Shown here: in pieces, positions 58,606 to 63,289 of the stretch | Numbering within the stretch: position 1 is the first letter of the stretch | Layout of the letters: each line of letters opens with the position of its first letter | From: Periplaneta americana | Taxonomy: Eukaryota > Arthropoda > Insecta > Blattodea > Blattidae | Assembly (NCBI RefSeq): GCF_040183065.1 | Contig: NC_091120.1 | Location: 171,589,988-171,653,987, forward strand | Direction: 5' to 3' | Length of the DNA: 64,000 nucleotides | Notes under the pieces: generated by a model | What the model saw: only the letters and a program-made list of their open reading frames with translations | What the model was told of the DNA's origin: nothing | The model's database searches: none | Translations under genes and position numbers: made by a program

Positions 58606-60244
58606 TCAGTCTTCTTAATGTATCCAGCTGTTTGCTGACAACATAAAGTCCACTGTGGTCTATTCAGTTTTTGTTTTTCACGAGAAATGAGGGGTATTTT
58701 GATCTGTGTTCATAATAGATGCCTGTTGCTAGTAGCCAGAGTTGGAGTTATATTGTCCCTCCTCTGGCAAACTAGCGAAAGTGACAAATTAGCGACCCTG
58801 CACTTAAGGTCTATATTGCACCATTAAATAGTGCAATATAGACCTTAAGTGCAGGGTCGCTTATTTTTCACTTTCGCTAGTTTGCTAGAGGAGGAACGAT
58901 ATATATACTGTAATTGTTGCTGTAAAATTAATACATTTTTATTTTTCTGTGGCTTTTTGCAGTTGTGTTTAGTGACTCTGGCTCTGTTTGAAACCTTGGT
59001 GGACCTGAACTGCGAAGACGTGATGCTGGAGTTGGTTTTCCGTCATCTGGTGCCATGCACTCATGTGATGCTGTCACAGAGGCGAAGAGTTCGTGACATT
59101 GAGCCATACTGCCGCAGTTCCGACAAATTCCTGTCGTTATCTCCAGCATGTTGTAATTTGTCTGTTCCTGCTCTTCGGCCGTCAGCTGCTCCAGACCACA
59201 CGCCCCCGCATTCGTTCATTTCGCCCAGTCCTTCCCTCCCAGCCATGCTGACCACTTCTGCCCAGCATAGACGTAGTGCTTCTTTCTCCGATCATCAGCC
59301 CATCTCCCTACCGTCCACTAGCACACTCTATGGTCTGAGAGCGGGAGAGAGTTTGTACGGCAACTACCATGCCTATCTCTGTGATGCAAGGAGAAAGATC
59401 AAAGAATGTGCCACTGCCTGTGCAAATTGGACTTATCCGTATGATGGAGAGAATCCGCCCCACGATGCATTGACTGCAAGTAGAGAAAACAAGAACTGTG
59501 ATATTAACCAAAGTCAGTGTCGAGACGAAAGTGTAAATATGAGGGAAGTGAATGTAAAGGAAGGAACTGAAGGGACTGAAAGCAATGCGGTACCTGTTAC
59601 TCTTGATAACAAAGAAAGTTCAAAGAGTATGTCCATGACAACAAAGGGGGAGGGAGAGGACGCTGGTAGTCCTTTAACTGTGGGGGGTGAAGAGAAGGCA
59701 GCCTCTGAGCTTGCTGGGAAAAAGAGTGAGGTTATGTCTGCAATAAGGGAGAGTGAATTTGTTGTGGAATCTTGCGATAACTCTGGCGATATAGACAGTA
59801 ATACCAGCAACAACGACATCGCTAATGTTGCATCGAATTACCACAGTTTACCGTCCATAGGCGAAAGTAGTGGTTATGAAAGTTTTGCTCTGAAAGGCTC
59901 GTCAGAATCAACACCTGAAAATGAACCTTGTGATGACCGGCAAACAGATTCAGATCTTGGTGTTTCGATGGACACGAGAATACAGACCAGTGTACCTAAA
60001 AATGTGGAAAATAACTCCCTGCCAGAATCTAGGGATAATTCGAGGGAAAGCAGCACAGAAGGAAGCATCAGCAACCCAAGTGCGTCTGAGAAAAGTGTAC
60101 CTCGGCATCGACTAGGTAGCGCAAGTTCTATTTATTCACGTACAGAAGATTTTTCAAATTCTAAGTCTGACTTGTGGCCATTTAATCGAAAGTTCTCCAG
60201 GGAAGGATCTTATCTGGACATCTTCAATACGACCCCAGATATAG
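18005..60244 (+). CDS. FHIP1: FHIP1, FHF complex subunit HOOK-interacting protein 1 (FAM160A/CG3558 family), 3'-incomplete
   Basis: Seven coding exons join in consistent phases (0, 2, 2, 0, 0, 0, 1) to 2458 nt, about 819 residues: 18005-18154, 28494-28696, 30414-30671, 32178-32328, 36254-36499, 56230-56397, 58963-60244; the frame leaves the window at a GTAAGT donor. Conserved landmarks include MSWLR at the start, YELLVSHSRHQLLVHEPFLR, LLIPFVHREGGIGQQARDAL, VLATGLSGLYSLLPRK, VEELVAATAYFDLFLRSI and LNCEDVMLELVFRHLVPC. By family knowledge FHIP proteins bind FTS and Hook proteins in the cytoplasmic FHF complex, linking dynein to endosomes. Residues 1-450 form the conserved helical part; about 455-819 are Ser/Glu/Asn-rich and look disordered. 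The conserved C-terminal region is expected downstream. Introns of 10.3 and 19.7 kb are swollen by transposons. The family call is firm; subtype 1 is based on similarity to CG3558/FHIP1 recalled from memory. Confidence 0.95.
18621..18678. repeat. 29-bp tandem duplication
   Basis: The 29-bp unit (starts CAAATTTACAACC, includes TACCGGTAGTATG) occurs twice in a row at 18621-18649 and 18650-18678, without change. Confidence 0.95.
18679..19795. other. AT-rich part of FHIP1 intron 1
   Basis: No gene or element recognised. Confidence 0.5.
19812..20257 (+). CDS. Unrecognised ORF inside FHIP1 intron 1 (exon or retrocopy fragment)
   Basis: An open frame of about 148 codons begins at an acceptor-like TTTCGGTCAG, without ATG, and ends at a TAG at 20255-20257. 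The composition is that of a genuine folded protein: FLPVPHLPTVNMMLHRGGDK, IVGKHGRCLVLGEDWQVFD, then basic helix LQEILKKRLSVKMTDV and a strand-rich end KKINITIEFKFV. Immediately after the stop another frame reads ISSEEAGTFYGDVCQDFQKK to a TAA near 20375, suggesting a +1 frameshift near the stop and hence a decaying copy. It lies on the same strand as FHIP1 but fits nothing in that family. I cannot name it; a processed pseudogene or a piece of an unknown element are the main options. Confidence 0.4.
20846..20872. repeat. (TA)n microsatellite
   Basis: About 13 uninterrupted TA units. Confidence 0.9.
20873..22549. other. AT-rich part of FHIP1 intron 1
   Basis: No feature supported; short ORFs here (for example 21133-21375 minus, 22303-22536 minus) show no motifs. 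Confidence 0.5.
22550..23645 (+). mobile_element. LINE fragment with reverse transcriptase and C-terminal region
   Basis: Shifting plus-strand frames give FFDIQ/KAFDLVNKTMLIDKLE (22555-22615), LQGDVLSPLLFNIA (22735-22775), IYAYADDMVILS with the YADD catalytic motif (22820-22855), LLLNKKKTVTMTFRKGG (22920-22965), ITPIITYGIDIIW (23170-23208), and a C-terminal Cys/His cluster (HCVCGDICDGYHVAKC) near 23567-23615. The element is 5'-truncated and has at least four frame breaks. Confidence 0.8.
23965..24770 (-). mobile_element. LINE 3' part, decayed
   Basis: On the minus strand from 24740 downward: LNIFADDVV (degenerate YADD region), EYGMEISVDKTKIMGF, KPSLVQKHTRIKDHKTMARP, SEAWTIYNVMNNELLSM and finally ERTLGRPLKCWNETVTDHQA with a stop near 24005. 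This is the order of the second half of RTE/CR1-like ORF2 proteins. An 80-bp partial duplication (AATGAAACCCATTA motif at about 24540 and 24590) is present. Confidence 0.7.
24804..25033. mobile_element. Candidate MITE with imperfect TIRs and inner hairpin
   Basis: The left end GGCCAGCAGCATAGTGCAT resembles the reverse complement of the right end, GGCCGGTAGCATACTGTAT. Inside, CATTCTTATGATGCTGCAGC (24863) pairs imperfectly with GCTGCAGCCTCTTAAGAATG (24930). There is no coding content. Confidence 0.45.
25312..26611. mobile_element. TIR element with GTAAAGTCGATC repeats, TA-flanked (1.3 kb)
   Basis: The left end CTGTAGAAGAGGGTAAAGTC and reverse complement of the right end CCGTAGAAGTGGGTAAAGTC match, with TA on both sides (25310-25311, 26612-26613). 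The motif GTAAAGTCGAT recurs at 25324, 25519 and 25575 on the left, and its complement ATCGACTTTAC at 26589 on the right, as subterminal repeats. No transposase was recognised. Confidence 0.75.
26620..27410. other. Part of FHIP1 intron 1 without recognised features
   Basis: The ORF at 26662-26889 has no motif I recognise. Confidence 0.45.
27411..27578. repeat. 168-bp inverted repeat (hairpin), arms about 79 bp
   Basis: 27411-27489 pairs with 27500-27578 with only a few mismatches (shared core GATTAGCTTCCAAGCTTTC), around a 10-bp centre. The phrase CTGAAGAAGATGGCAGAG in the right arm resembles the ends of Penelope-like elements, so it may be two inverted termini. Confidence 0.9.
27807..28064 (+). 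mobile_element. tRNA-derived SINE (family D) with 11-bp target duplication
   Basis: Head: GTGGAGTAACGGTTAGAGTG (A-box region) and CCAGGTTCGATTTCCGG (B box). Body: TTTTTTCCGGGGTTTTCCCC, ACTCATTTCACCGGCATTAT and CTAAATAACC, then an A-rich tail. TATAATTAGAT flanks it at 27796-27806 and 28065-28075, perfectly. Confidence 0.92.
28494..28696 (+). CDS. FHIP1: FHIP1 coding exon 2
   Basis: 203 nt after a TTTTCAG acceptor. Encodes DDVLGVVNHLDQMVTFLLLE and LLDRLFAWSIHTG. Donor GTATTT at 28697, leaving phase 2. Confidence 0.95.
29155..30128. repeat. GT-rich satellite-like block (about 975 bp) in FHIP1 intron 2
   Basis: The plus strand is almost purely G and T, built from variants of GTGGGTG, GTGTATATGTGG and GTGTTTTTTCTTTGTGGGG. 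Larger units recur about 420 bp apart: the GGTTGTGTATATGTGG block at 29222 and 29640, and the GGGGATGTTTGGG block at 29319 and 29742 with a variant near 30010. Many closely spaced runs of three to five G could form quadruplexes on the transcribed RNA, because the G-rich strand is the FHIP1 sense strand. Long His/Pro/Thr and Gly/Val/Cys ORFs here are artefacts of the repeat. Confidence 0.95.
30414..30671 (+). CDS. FHIP1: FHIP1 coding exon 3
   Basis: 258 nt after CTTCTTAG. Completes the Arg codon, then YGNAIRLEQLKLYELL and further conserved helices to FFYASPDQGPA. Donor GTAAGT, phase 2. Confidence 0.96.
30900..31479. other. AT-rich part of FHIP1 intron 3
   Basis: No gene seen. Poly-A and poly-T runs near 31262-31322 are the only distinct pattern. 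Confidence 0.5.
31480..31850 (-). mobile_element. LINE reverse transcriptase fragment (jockey-type wording)
   Basis: In FHIP1 intron 3, minus-strand frames from 31850 downward read AVPQESVLGQILF, then LYTDDTTFLNKQPDL (degenerate YADD), GLLLNDTKTETTL and KLLGVHVDTKLTW. These are the consecutive motifs of a jockey/BovB-like RT palm and thumb. Several frameshifts. Confidence 0.65.
32178..32328 (+). CDS. FHIP1: FHIP1 coding exon 4
   Basis: 151 nt after GTTCTAG. Encodes FVIFTLLIPFVHREGGIGQQ and ARDALLLCMSLSKKNENVG, among the most conserved blocks of the family. Donor GTAAGT, phase 0. Confidence 0.96.
32675..32962 (+). mobile_element. tRNA-derived SINE (family E), copy 1
   Basis: Head GTGGTCTAATGGTCAGAGC and GGGTTCAATTCCCAG, followed by GCACAGGAATTCTTCCTGTG; the 3' part AGAAGACCAGAAATGTTGAA is shared with the minus-strand copy at 34243-34552. 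The internal part is shortened or diverged relative to that copy. Confidence 0.8.
33165..33245 (-). mobile_element. LINE 3'-end fragment
   Basis: The minus strand reads GRPNKLLNETVTDHEI followed by a GAT/GGT-rich tail (CATCACCATCATCC on the plus strand), closely resembling the 3' end of the LINE at 23965-24770. Confidence 0.5.
33246..33800. other. Part of FHIP1 intron 4 without recognised features
   Basis: AT-rich sequence; nothing supported. Confidence 0.45.
33820..34010 (-). pseudogene. mariner-like transposase N-terminal helix-turn-helix fragment
   Basis: The minus-strand ORF has AILDYEFNYATQRAYQREFG, RNPSQRNTILGLVNKLETNG and SEKGKHRNP, with the arrangement of the DUF4817-type helix-turn-helix at the start of mariner/Tc1-related insect transposases (xQRxFRxxF, PSxxTIxxLxxKFxETGS, GRxRxP). 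It is detached from any catalytic part. The C-terminal half of the same kind of protein lies at 54058-54365. Confidence 0.55.
34243..34552 (-). mobile_element. tRNA-derived SINE (family E), copy 2, with 12-bp target duplication
   Basis: On the minus strand the head reads CATGGTCTAATGGTCAGAGC and GGGTTCGATTCCCGG, then GCACAGGAATTTTTCC. GCAATAAAATAT flanks it at 34231-34242 and 34553-34564. This copy is longer and better preserved than copy 1. Confidence 0.9.
35015..35335. repeat. Tandem duplication, period about 156 bp
   Basis: Two copies of a ~156-bp unit (landmarks TTTACTAATAAATTAA, TGACAAATATGGGAAATTCC, ATAACAAGAGAAACAA) lie in direct order, starting at about 35031 and 35187. GAAA runs separate them. 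A third partial copy resumes at 36123-36216 after an insertion. Confidence 0.9.
35478..36120. mobile_element. MITE with subterminal hairpins, splitting a third repeat copy
   Basis: The left part contains GCCTATAATGGTAGTAATTA pairing with TAATTACCATTATAGGC near 35580, and ACTTTTTATGCTCGACCAT near 35607 pairs with ATGGTCGAGCATAAAAGG at the right end. The flanks (AATGAAATATAA on the left, AATAATCTTAAATATATGAG on the right) are contiguous in the tandem unit at 35187, which shows where the element inserted. There is no coding content. Confidence 0.7.
36123..36216. repeat. Third, interrupted copy of the 156-bp repeat
   Basis: AATAATCTTAAATATATGAG through ACGAACCCGAATAACA repeats the unit at 35232-35322. 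It ends 38 bp before FHIP1 exon 5. Confidence 0.85.
36254..36499 (+). CDS. FHIP1: FHIP1 coding exon 5
   Basis: 246 nt after GTGTCAG. Encodes VLATGLSGLYSLLPRKLVIE through FLVPVMGPALLQ. Donor GTAATG, phase 0. A tandem repeat copy ends only about 38 bp upstream of the acceptor AG. Confidence 0.96.
36993..37844 (-). mobile_element. pogo/Tigger-like element with transposase N-terminus (852 bp)
   Basis: Ends CAGTGAAA and TTTCACTG with TA on both sides (36991-36992, 37845-37846). On the minus strand from 37446: MSQKRKRLSVKEKVDIVKHS, ELATKFNVWEK and, after a small frame slip, TQVSEILKNKDVI, the CENP-B/pogo helix-turn-helix region. The catalytic DDE part is missing, so this is an internally deleted copy. 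The motif TGTCCGYTATT is repeated near both ends. Confidence 0.85.
37847..38765. other. AT-rich part of FHIP1 intron 5
   Basis: No feature recognised. Confidence 0.5.
38770..39055 (-). mobile_element. tRNA-derived SINE-like repeat (family F), copy 1
   Basis: The minus strand has GCAGGTTCAATTCCCA (B box) following AGTGTCTCATTTAAGGTATA (weak A-box region), then GATCTAATCCTTCCAGCC and further body. The same order of blocks appears at 44815-45052. Confidence 0.6.
39307..39381. repeat. (AAT)n microsatellite
   Basis: About 24 AAT units with two interruptions. Confidence 0.95.
39390..40195. other. AT-rich part of FHIP1 intron 5
   Basis: No feature recognised. Confidence 0.5.
40200..40440 (-). mobile_element. 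Possible decayed tRNA-derived SINE (family G)
   Basis: The minus strand has AGCTAGAGCAGTGGATTTAC (A-box-like) and GGGTTGGAATCCCAGTGG (B-box-like), followed by about 170 bp of body (GTAGGTCCTCACAGGTTATT). Only one copy is seen here, so the call is tentative. Confidence 0.4.
41027..41721. mobile_element. Palindromic (foldback) mariner derivative, 695 bp
   Basis: TA-flanked (41025-41026, 41722-41723). The left half, from GAGACGCGTCCATAAAGTAA onward, encodes on the plus strand the start of a mariner transposase (MDAPIPASATCEVRLVIKIL, GIAPIEIYRQLCQVYGPNVM, VHDEELSGRLTIITEDLV). The right half, from about 41427 to 41721, is the reverse complement of roughly the first 310 bp, so the same N-terminal protein reads on both strands (ORFs 41156-41467 plus and 41299-41556 minus). 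The non-palindromic centre is about 85-90 bp. No catalytic domain remains. Confidence 0.9.
42681..43845 (+). pseudogene. mariner transposase pseudogene
   Basis: Pieces in order: VPVSMEQRIIIKFLTGKG (N-terminal HTH), EWCKTFREGRERLENMLHTR, ISVKELTSVLSISIGSVQTI (second HTH), WVPRTLTNENKMVRM (WVPHxL linker), IVITDETWVHYFIPESQQST with the first catalytic Asp, then after an A/T-rich interruption (43280-43380) ERRTINAEYYSNIFSGEV, a degenerate DNVRPHTA with the second catalytic Asp, and a broken third region near 43640-43670. Stops and frameshifts occur throughout, so no protein is made. The family is mariner (DD34D type) by motif order. Confidence 0.9.
43280..43382. repeat. A/T-rich insertion inside the mariner transposase
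   Basis: About 100 bp of T and A runs (T10, A9, A12) lies between ISAGKVI and the next conserved region. The short flank (TTAT, AGATTTATCT repeated at about 43313 and 43363) suggests a local duplication around the insertion. Confidence 0.55.
44258..44332 (+). tRNA. tRNA-like sequence, degenerate (SINE head or tRNA pseudogene)
   Basis: TAGCTCAGTGGTAGAGC (A box) and GCAGGTTCGATTCCCGC (B box) fold into a rough cloverleaf. The acceptor stem AACTCGA/TCGAGAT has one mismatch, the T stem one, and the anticodon stem CCTGA/ACAGG one. The loop would place GGA as anticodon but lacks the invariant U33, so function is unlikely. GTATGAAAG at 44222-44230 and CTTTCATAC at 44341-44349 form an inverted repeat around it. 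No SINE body is evident. Confidence 0.4.
44815..45052 (-). mobile_element. tRNA-derived SINE-like repeat (family F), copy 2
   Basis: Shares with 38770-39055 the blocks GGCAGTAGGAATG/GGTAGTAGGGATG, CCCAAGGTAATGCC/CCCAAGGAAATGCC, GGAAGGATTAGATCA and GCAGCATTATGCCTTAA (plus-strand spellings). The B box is degenerate here. Confidence 0.6.
45053..48050. other. AT-rich part of FHIP1 intron 5
   Basis: I see no gene. A GGTT tract near 46637 and short ORFs without motifs (45793-45987, 47006-47203) are the only distinct patterns. Confidence 0.5.
48057..48557. mobile_element. Candidate MITE (500 bp) with imperfect TIRs
   Basis: The left end TAGGTTTGTTCAAGCACGG and the reverse complement of the right end TAGGTTTGTTCCAGCAAGC match for most of their length, and both ends then carry TTCGGAATC-type motifs; CGGAAT recurs inside. 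No transposase. PIF/Harbinger affinity is possible but not shown. Confidence 0.55.
48990..49067. repeat. (ATT)n microsatellite
   Basis: About 25 uninterrupted ATT units. Confidence 0.97.
49736..49944. mobile_element. MITE/hairpin element (about 209 bp)
   Basis: GGTGGTCCACAATAA at the left resembles the reverse complement of the right end (GGCTGGCTTACAATAA). The inner arms GAGAACGGAAGTATTGTTAA and TGTATTTAAATGTGAGCATT pair with AACATTATTTCCGTTCTC and AATGCTCATATTTAAATACA, giving a nearly full-length hairpin. Confidence 0.8.
49945..51112. other. AT-rich part of FHIP1 intron 5
   Basis: Contains a T27 run (50191-50217). CAGTAAAATCCTGATACAGA near 51021 looks like one end of a pogo-like element whose partner end I could not find. 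Confidence 0.45.
51113..51520 (-). mobile_element. LINE 3' fragment (same family as 4414-6509)
   Basis: The minus strand reads FENKMLRKIFGVNMDEVTGE, WRKLHNAELHALYSSPDIIR, RRLRWAG, GKRPLGRPIHRWEDNIKMDL and RWRAYVRTAMNLQVL with stop near 51138, then a TAAG repeat tail. One frame break near 51310. Strong similarity to the copy at 6100-6509. Confidence 0.9.
51625..51710. repeat. (GT)n / (GTGTGC)n microsatellite
   Basis: A GT run changes into GTGTGC units and ends GTGCGTGCGCGC. Confidence 0.97.
51720..53890. other. AT-rich part of FHIP1 intron 5
   Basis: No gene or element recognised. A short CT run lies at 53045-53056. Confidence 0.5.
53898..54638 (-). mobile_element. mariner-like element with very long TIRs, internally deleted
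   Basis: About 140 bp at each end are inverted copies (shared AACTTTAGGGAAATATTTCT, CTTTATTTCCGTGTTAGA, CTCATTTTCTACAACT). On the minus strand, 54365-54058 encodes the C-terminal part of a transposase: FHDRWIGRSLPIPWPPRSPD, LNPLDFYLWGHLKALVYET, HLRDAMRHQFDACIRANG. PRSPDLNPLDFYLWG is the third catalytic region of mariner/Tc1-type enzymes (S-P-D). The N-terminal and first catalytic parts are missing. Confidence 0.85.
54640..56184. other. AT-rich end of FHIP1 intron 5
   Basis: No feature recognised before exon 6. Confidence 0.5.
56230..56397 (+). CDS. FHIP1: FHIP1 coding exon 6
   Basis: 168 nt after TATTTCAG. Encodes STVEELVAATAYFDLFLRSI to IQRINTKSR. Donor GTAATT, phase 0. A second acceptor (CTTTTAG, exon from 56185) is in frame and would add 15 residues, including FFAMDYKGINDVFQ; the shorter form gives better continuity with the family (GPALLQ joined to STVEEL). 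Confidence 0.93.
56640..57780 (-). mobile_element. LINE 3' part with RNase H domain (325-codon ORF)
   Basis: The minus-strand ORF 57629-56652 carries an RNase H domain with its four acidic residues in place: D73 (YTDRSW, where Gly is usual after Asp), E108 (DGEIVAI), D134 (LSDSKAAI) and D187 (GNENADALAK). A Cys/His cluster follows (CPLCNSNQ then SEHLKIC), and the protein ends LLSNAWH. Upstream, another frame (57892-57614) carries more of ORF2, so a frameshift lies near 57620, and the RT domain is absent. The 3' tail is a GTT/CAA repeat at 56637-56649. The same 3' end occurs in the deleted copy at 5071. It is in FHIP1 intron 6, antisense. The near-intact frame suggests a young insertion. Confidence 0.9.
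57785..57904. repeat. (ATC)n microsatellite with ACC interruption
   Basis: About 120 bp of ATC/CAT units with an ACC-rich centre (57845-57860). On the minus strand this is a GAT tail immediately after a LINE end, which gives the artefactual poly-Met ORF. Confidence 0.97.
57905..58020 (-). mobile_element. LINE 3'-end fragment with GAT-repeat tail
   Basis: The minus strand reads LTVLNYRPTGKRSLGRPVKR and WWENF before the GAT repeat, the typical C-terminus of a CR1/RTE-like ORF2. A 5'-truncated, short insertion. Confidence 0.65.
58559..58602. repeat. (TA)n microsatellite
   Basis: About 22 TA units. Confidence 0.95.
58603..58740. repeat. Unclassified interspersed repeat, copy 1
   Basis: Shares with 61065-61205 the order of blocks TCTTCTTAATGTATCCAGC, a region like GGGGTATTTTGAT / GGGATACTTTGAT, and GTTCATAATAGATGCCTG / GTTCATTATAGATACTTG. 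Family unknown. Confidence 0.55.
58749..58903. repeat. 155-bp near-perfect palindrome 59 bp before FHIP1 exon 7
   Basis: The left arm (TATATTGTCCCTCC, GGCAAACTAGCGAAAGTGA, GCGACCCTGCACTTAAGG) and the right arm are reverse complements with about 8 differences over roughly 73 bp around a short centre (CATTAAATAG). It resembles a foldback MITE with TA-rich flanks. Its right end is 59 bp upstream of the first base of exon 7. Confidence 0.93.
58963..60244 (+). CDS. FHIP1: FHIP1 coding exon 7 (large, mostly disordered)
   Basis: 1282 nt after TTTTTGCAG. The first ~60 residues (LCLVTLALFETLVDLNCEDV to SQRRRVRDIEPYC) finish the conserved helical region. About 365 residues then follow that are rich in Ser, Glu, Asn and Thr with no predicted fold by eye. 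Donor GTAAGT at 60245, phase 1, so the gene continues beyond the window. Confidence 0.95.
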
Positions 60245-60403
60245 GTAAGTAATTGTATGTTTAGTAATAGATTTGTGAGATTTTCATATCAAACTTATAT
60301 TTTCCTGCTCAGGAAGAATGTTTCTGCAAAGTAATATATGGGATTAGTAAATAAATTACAGAGGCAAGATATGATTTTTTTAAATTTAATACTTTTTATT
60401 GAC

Positions 60404-60668
60404 CACTGGCATAGCTCAGTCAGCTGAGGCACTTGTGTGCCGATCTGGAGTTGTGCTTGAGCGCGGGTTCGATTCCCACTTGGGCTGATTACCTGGTCTG
60501 ATTACCTGGTTGGGTTTCTTCCGAGGTTTTCTCCAACCATAAGGCGAAGGTCAGATAATCTATGGCAAATCCTCGGCCTCATCTCACCAAATACCATCTC
60601 GCTATCACCAATCTCATCGACGCGAAATAACCAAGTAGTTCATACAGCGTCGTTAATTAACAAACTAA
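60404..60668 (+). mobile_element. tRNA-derived SINE (family A), copy 2
   Basis: Head ACTGGCATAGCTCAGTCAGC (A box) and GCGGGTTCGATTCCCACTTG (B box), with the family A body (TGATTACCTGGTTGGG, CCTCGGCCTCATCTCACC, CATCTCGCTATCACCAATC, ACAGCGTCGTTAATTAAC). TGATTACCTGGT is locally duplicated near 60486-60509. Confidence 0.9.
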
Positions 60669-61060
60669 AAAAAAATTATTTTTTCATTATTATTATTTTT
60701 CTTTTGCATCATAATACAATAAATTAAAAATGCCCATAATTTCTAAAAATTGTTGTTAGATGAAAATCTATATGTTATTCTCTTTAATAGGCATTTTTCA
60801 ATACATTGAAAAAATTTCGTTGTTATTGTACATAAAAAATCTGTTGGTGAGTGTTTTTGTATCCATAATATTGTTAAAAAATGGTAATGTGAGGAAATAT
60901 GTGTTCATTTAAATGGCCGATAACATGGAAAGCAAAGTGAAACATTAACGTTAAATAAGCATGTTAAATATACATAAAACGTAATTTTACATACCATATA
61001 TCATCATATTTTCTGCAGTGCCTTAACCAATACACAATATTTACAGAAATAAATGGTACT
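60669..61060. other. AT-rich intron sequence after FHIP1 exon 7
   Basis: No feature recognised; the next FHIP1 exon is not within the window. Confidence 0.5.
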
Positions 61061-61064
61061 GCAA

Positions 61065-61205
61065 TTACATCAATCTTCTTAATGTATCCAGCAGAATACT
61101 GATTATAAAAGGCCAAATGTAGTCCTCTGTAGCCTTCAACTGGGATTTCTCCTAACAAATGCAAGGGATACTTTGATGGTGTTCATTATAGATACTTGCT
61201 GTCAG
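61065..61205. repeat. Unclassified interspersed repeat, copy 2
   Basis: Diverged copy of 58603-58740 in the same orientation (starts TCTTCTTAATGTATCCAGC). Confidence 0.55.
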
Positions 61206-61691
61206 TAGACAGAATTGAGATACAGTGAATATGTGTTGCAGAGCTGAATCTTGGGCAACTGTTACTGATTACTTCAATTTTCTCCATTTAGGATTTATGG
61301 ATTTTCTCTAAAAGAATATGTACCAAATCTTATTCATGATTATTACACCAGAAATAATTAGGACTATCAGAAGAATGTGAAACAGTGTAGATAAAACTGC
61401 GTGACAGTGTGATCTGTTGTAGCTCTTGTTAAATGTTTGATTATGTCTTGGCTAGTTTTACACATTTTCAAGTCATTTGGTTCCTTTTGTATGGTCTGTA
61501 AACTTTTGCCTTTGACAGAAGAGAGCCTATTGTTGATCTATAGGTGTGTAAAATAAGAGTCAGTTGAAGCAAAGGCACTGGATAAAGGTACCATTTGTAA
61601 TGGTCTCAGTTGGAAATACATTGGAAATTTCTTCACATTGATCTCCTGGTTCAGCAGTGATTCCAGTGCTGATGTGTTTAATGTAAGCCTG
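61206..61691. other. Intron sequence without recognised features
   Basis: AT-rich, no supported feature. Confidence 0.45.
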
Positions 61692-62338
61692 AATTGAAGG
61701 GTTCAGAACCATAGTGGGCCAAGCGCCATTTACTAAAACCATAGAAAACAAGGGTTAAAATGAAGTTACCATAATTTAATGGAAACATATAGCAAGTAAT
61801 ATAAAGTATACACATTAAAACTATAGTTGTGGCGCTGTTATTCCCAGCATGACTCCTCCTCTTTGCATATGTCTTAGGAAGTGAAGGCTCTATAAAGTCT
61901 ATCTAGGTAGTATCATTTGCCATTTTTGTTCTTTCGTTGCTGAGCTACCATACGAGGAATCTATTTGCCACACTGTTAAACATTATCATGTCGTAGCTCC
62001 TATGATGATAAATCAAACGCACTGTAATTCAGCAAATAATTGAGTGGCAAAAACGTCTTCGTGTGCTTTCTGCTAACGCCAACGAAAGAGCCAAAATGGC
62101 GGGCGATTATATTAAGTATTTATCAAGCCTTAAGAAATGAATGAATGAATGAATCACAAGACGCACACGTTTAAATGTAGCCGACCTGCAATACGATTGG
62201 CTGCCGGAAATTAGAGTTACAGGACTATAAATGATATGTCAGTCTTCATTAAACTATGGTATTCACTTAACTTTAACCCTTCCTTTCTCTGTTTTTAATA
62301 AATGACGCTTGGCCCACTATGGCTCTGAACTCTTCAAT
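61692..62338. mobile_element. MITE with about 70-bp TIRs (647 bp)
   Basis: The left end (AATTGAAGGGTTCAGAACCA then TAGTGGGCCAAGCG) matches the reverse complement of the right end (AATTGAAGAGTTCAGAGCCA then TAGTGGGCCAAGCG); similarity continues to GGGTTAAA. GAATGAATGAATGAAT occurs inside at 62135. No coding content. Confidence 0.8.
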
Positions 62339-63285
62339 TTTTTCTGATTTTCTCACAATACTGAAGACTCTTTCTGTAGGAGAGTCACTGTAAGGCACAC
62401 TTAGTACTACAAACACAACTTGAATGTTCTGTACTCATTTTCATTTCTGAAGTCTGCAATTTTGGTCCTATTTGTATCAATTTTATCCATTTATAATGTA
62501 TTCATGGGAAGTATCGCAATAGTAATCTGCAAATTACTCTTCAAATCTGTCACTTTCACCTTCATTAATCAAATTTGGGAATCTTTGAATAAATTATTCA
62601 AGAGGTTAATATGAAAAATTGTTTCTGTTTGTAATATTTACAACTTCTGCATACTTAAGAAATTATCTCAATTGGAAATTTTTTACACATTTTTCCTCCT
62701 ATTTCAGAAGATAAAAATAAAATACATATAATGCCCTGATAATTTTGTTTTTCTGTAATAACTTTTCCCCTTTGGCCATAATGTCGCAATAGTGTGAGGA
62801 AGTCCATAAAAATTACAGAAAATCCGTAACAGTTGCCATTTTTGTCACAGTAGCTACATATCCATTGAAATATTATTTTCCTTTAGAGGTTATTAGATTT
62901 ACTCAGTTGTTTTTTTGGGTATAGTTCTTTGTGCATATAAAGTTGGTGCATATTTTATGATATTAAATTGCGTCATGAAATCATAATTAATTATACAAGT
63001 AGATACATCAGAAATTTGGAAAATAAATTGAAGATCAGCATCAATAGCCGAAAGTTTAGTATCAAGACTGGAGGAAGATAAACATGATAATGTATGATCA
63101 TATAACAGGTACTATAATGTACTATTGCTAGAAATTTGGATATTGTTTCTAGGCCTTCATTTTAATATTACCAGGAACATATTCCAAACATTGATACAGA
63201 TTTTTCTCGCAGTGAAAGAAAGATGATACTTTCAGGGTTATTCATATTTTATGGAGCATATTTACTTTATTGGAAATTTATTTTG
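62339..63285. other. AT-rich intron sequence
   Basis: No feature recognised; the ORF at 62420-62614 has no motif. Confidence 0.5.
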
Positions 63286-63289
63286 AAGA

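Noticed and set aside
59061-60074. Several minus-strand ORFs of 64-101 codons
   Set aside because: They are shadows of FHIP1 exon 7 on the opposite strand; the plus frame has the family motifs.
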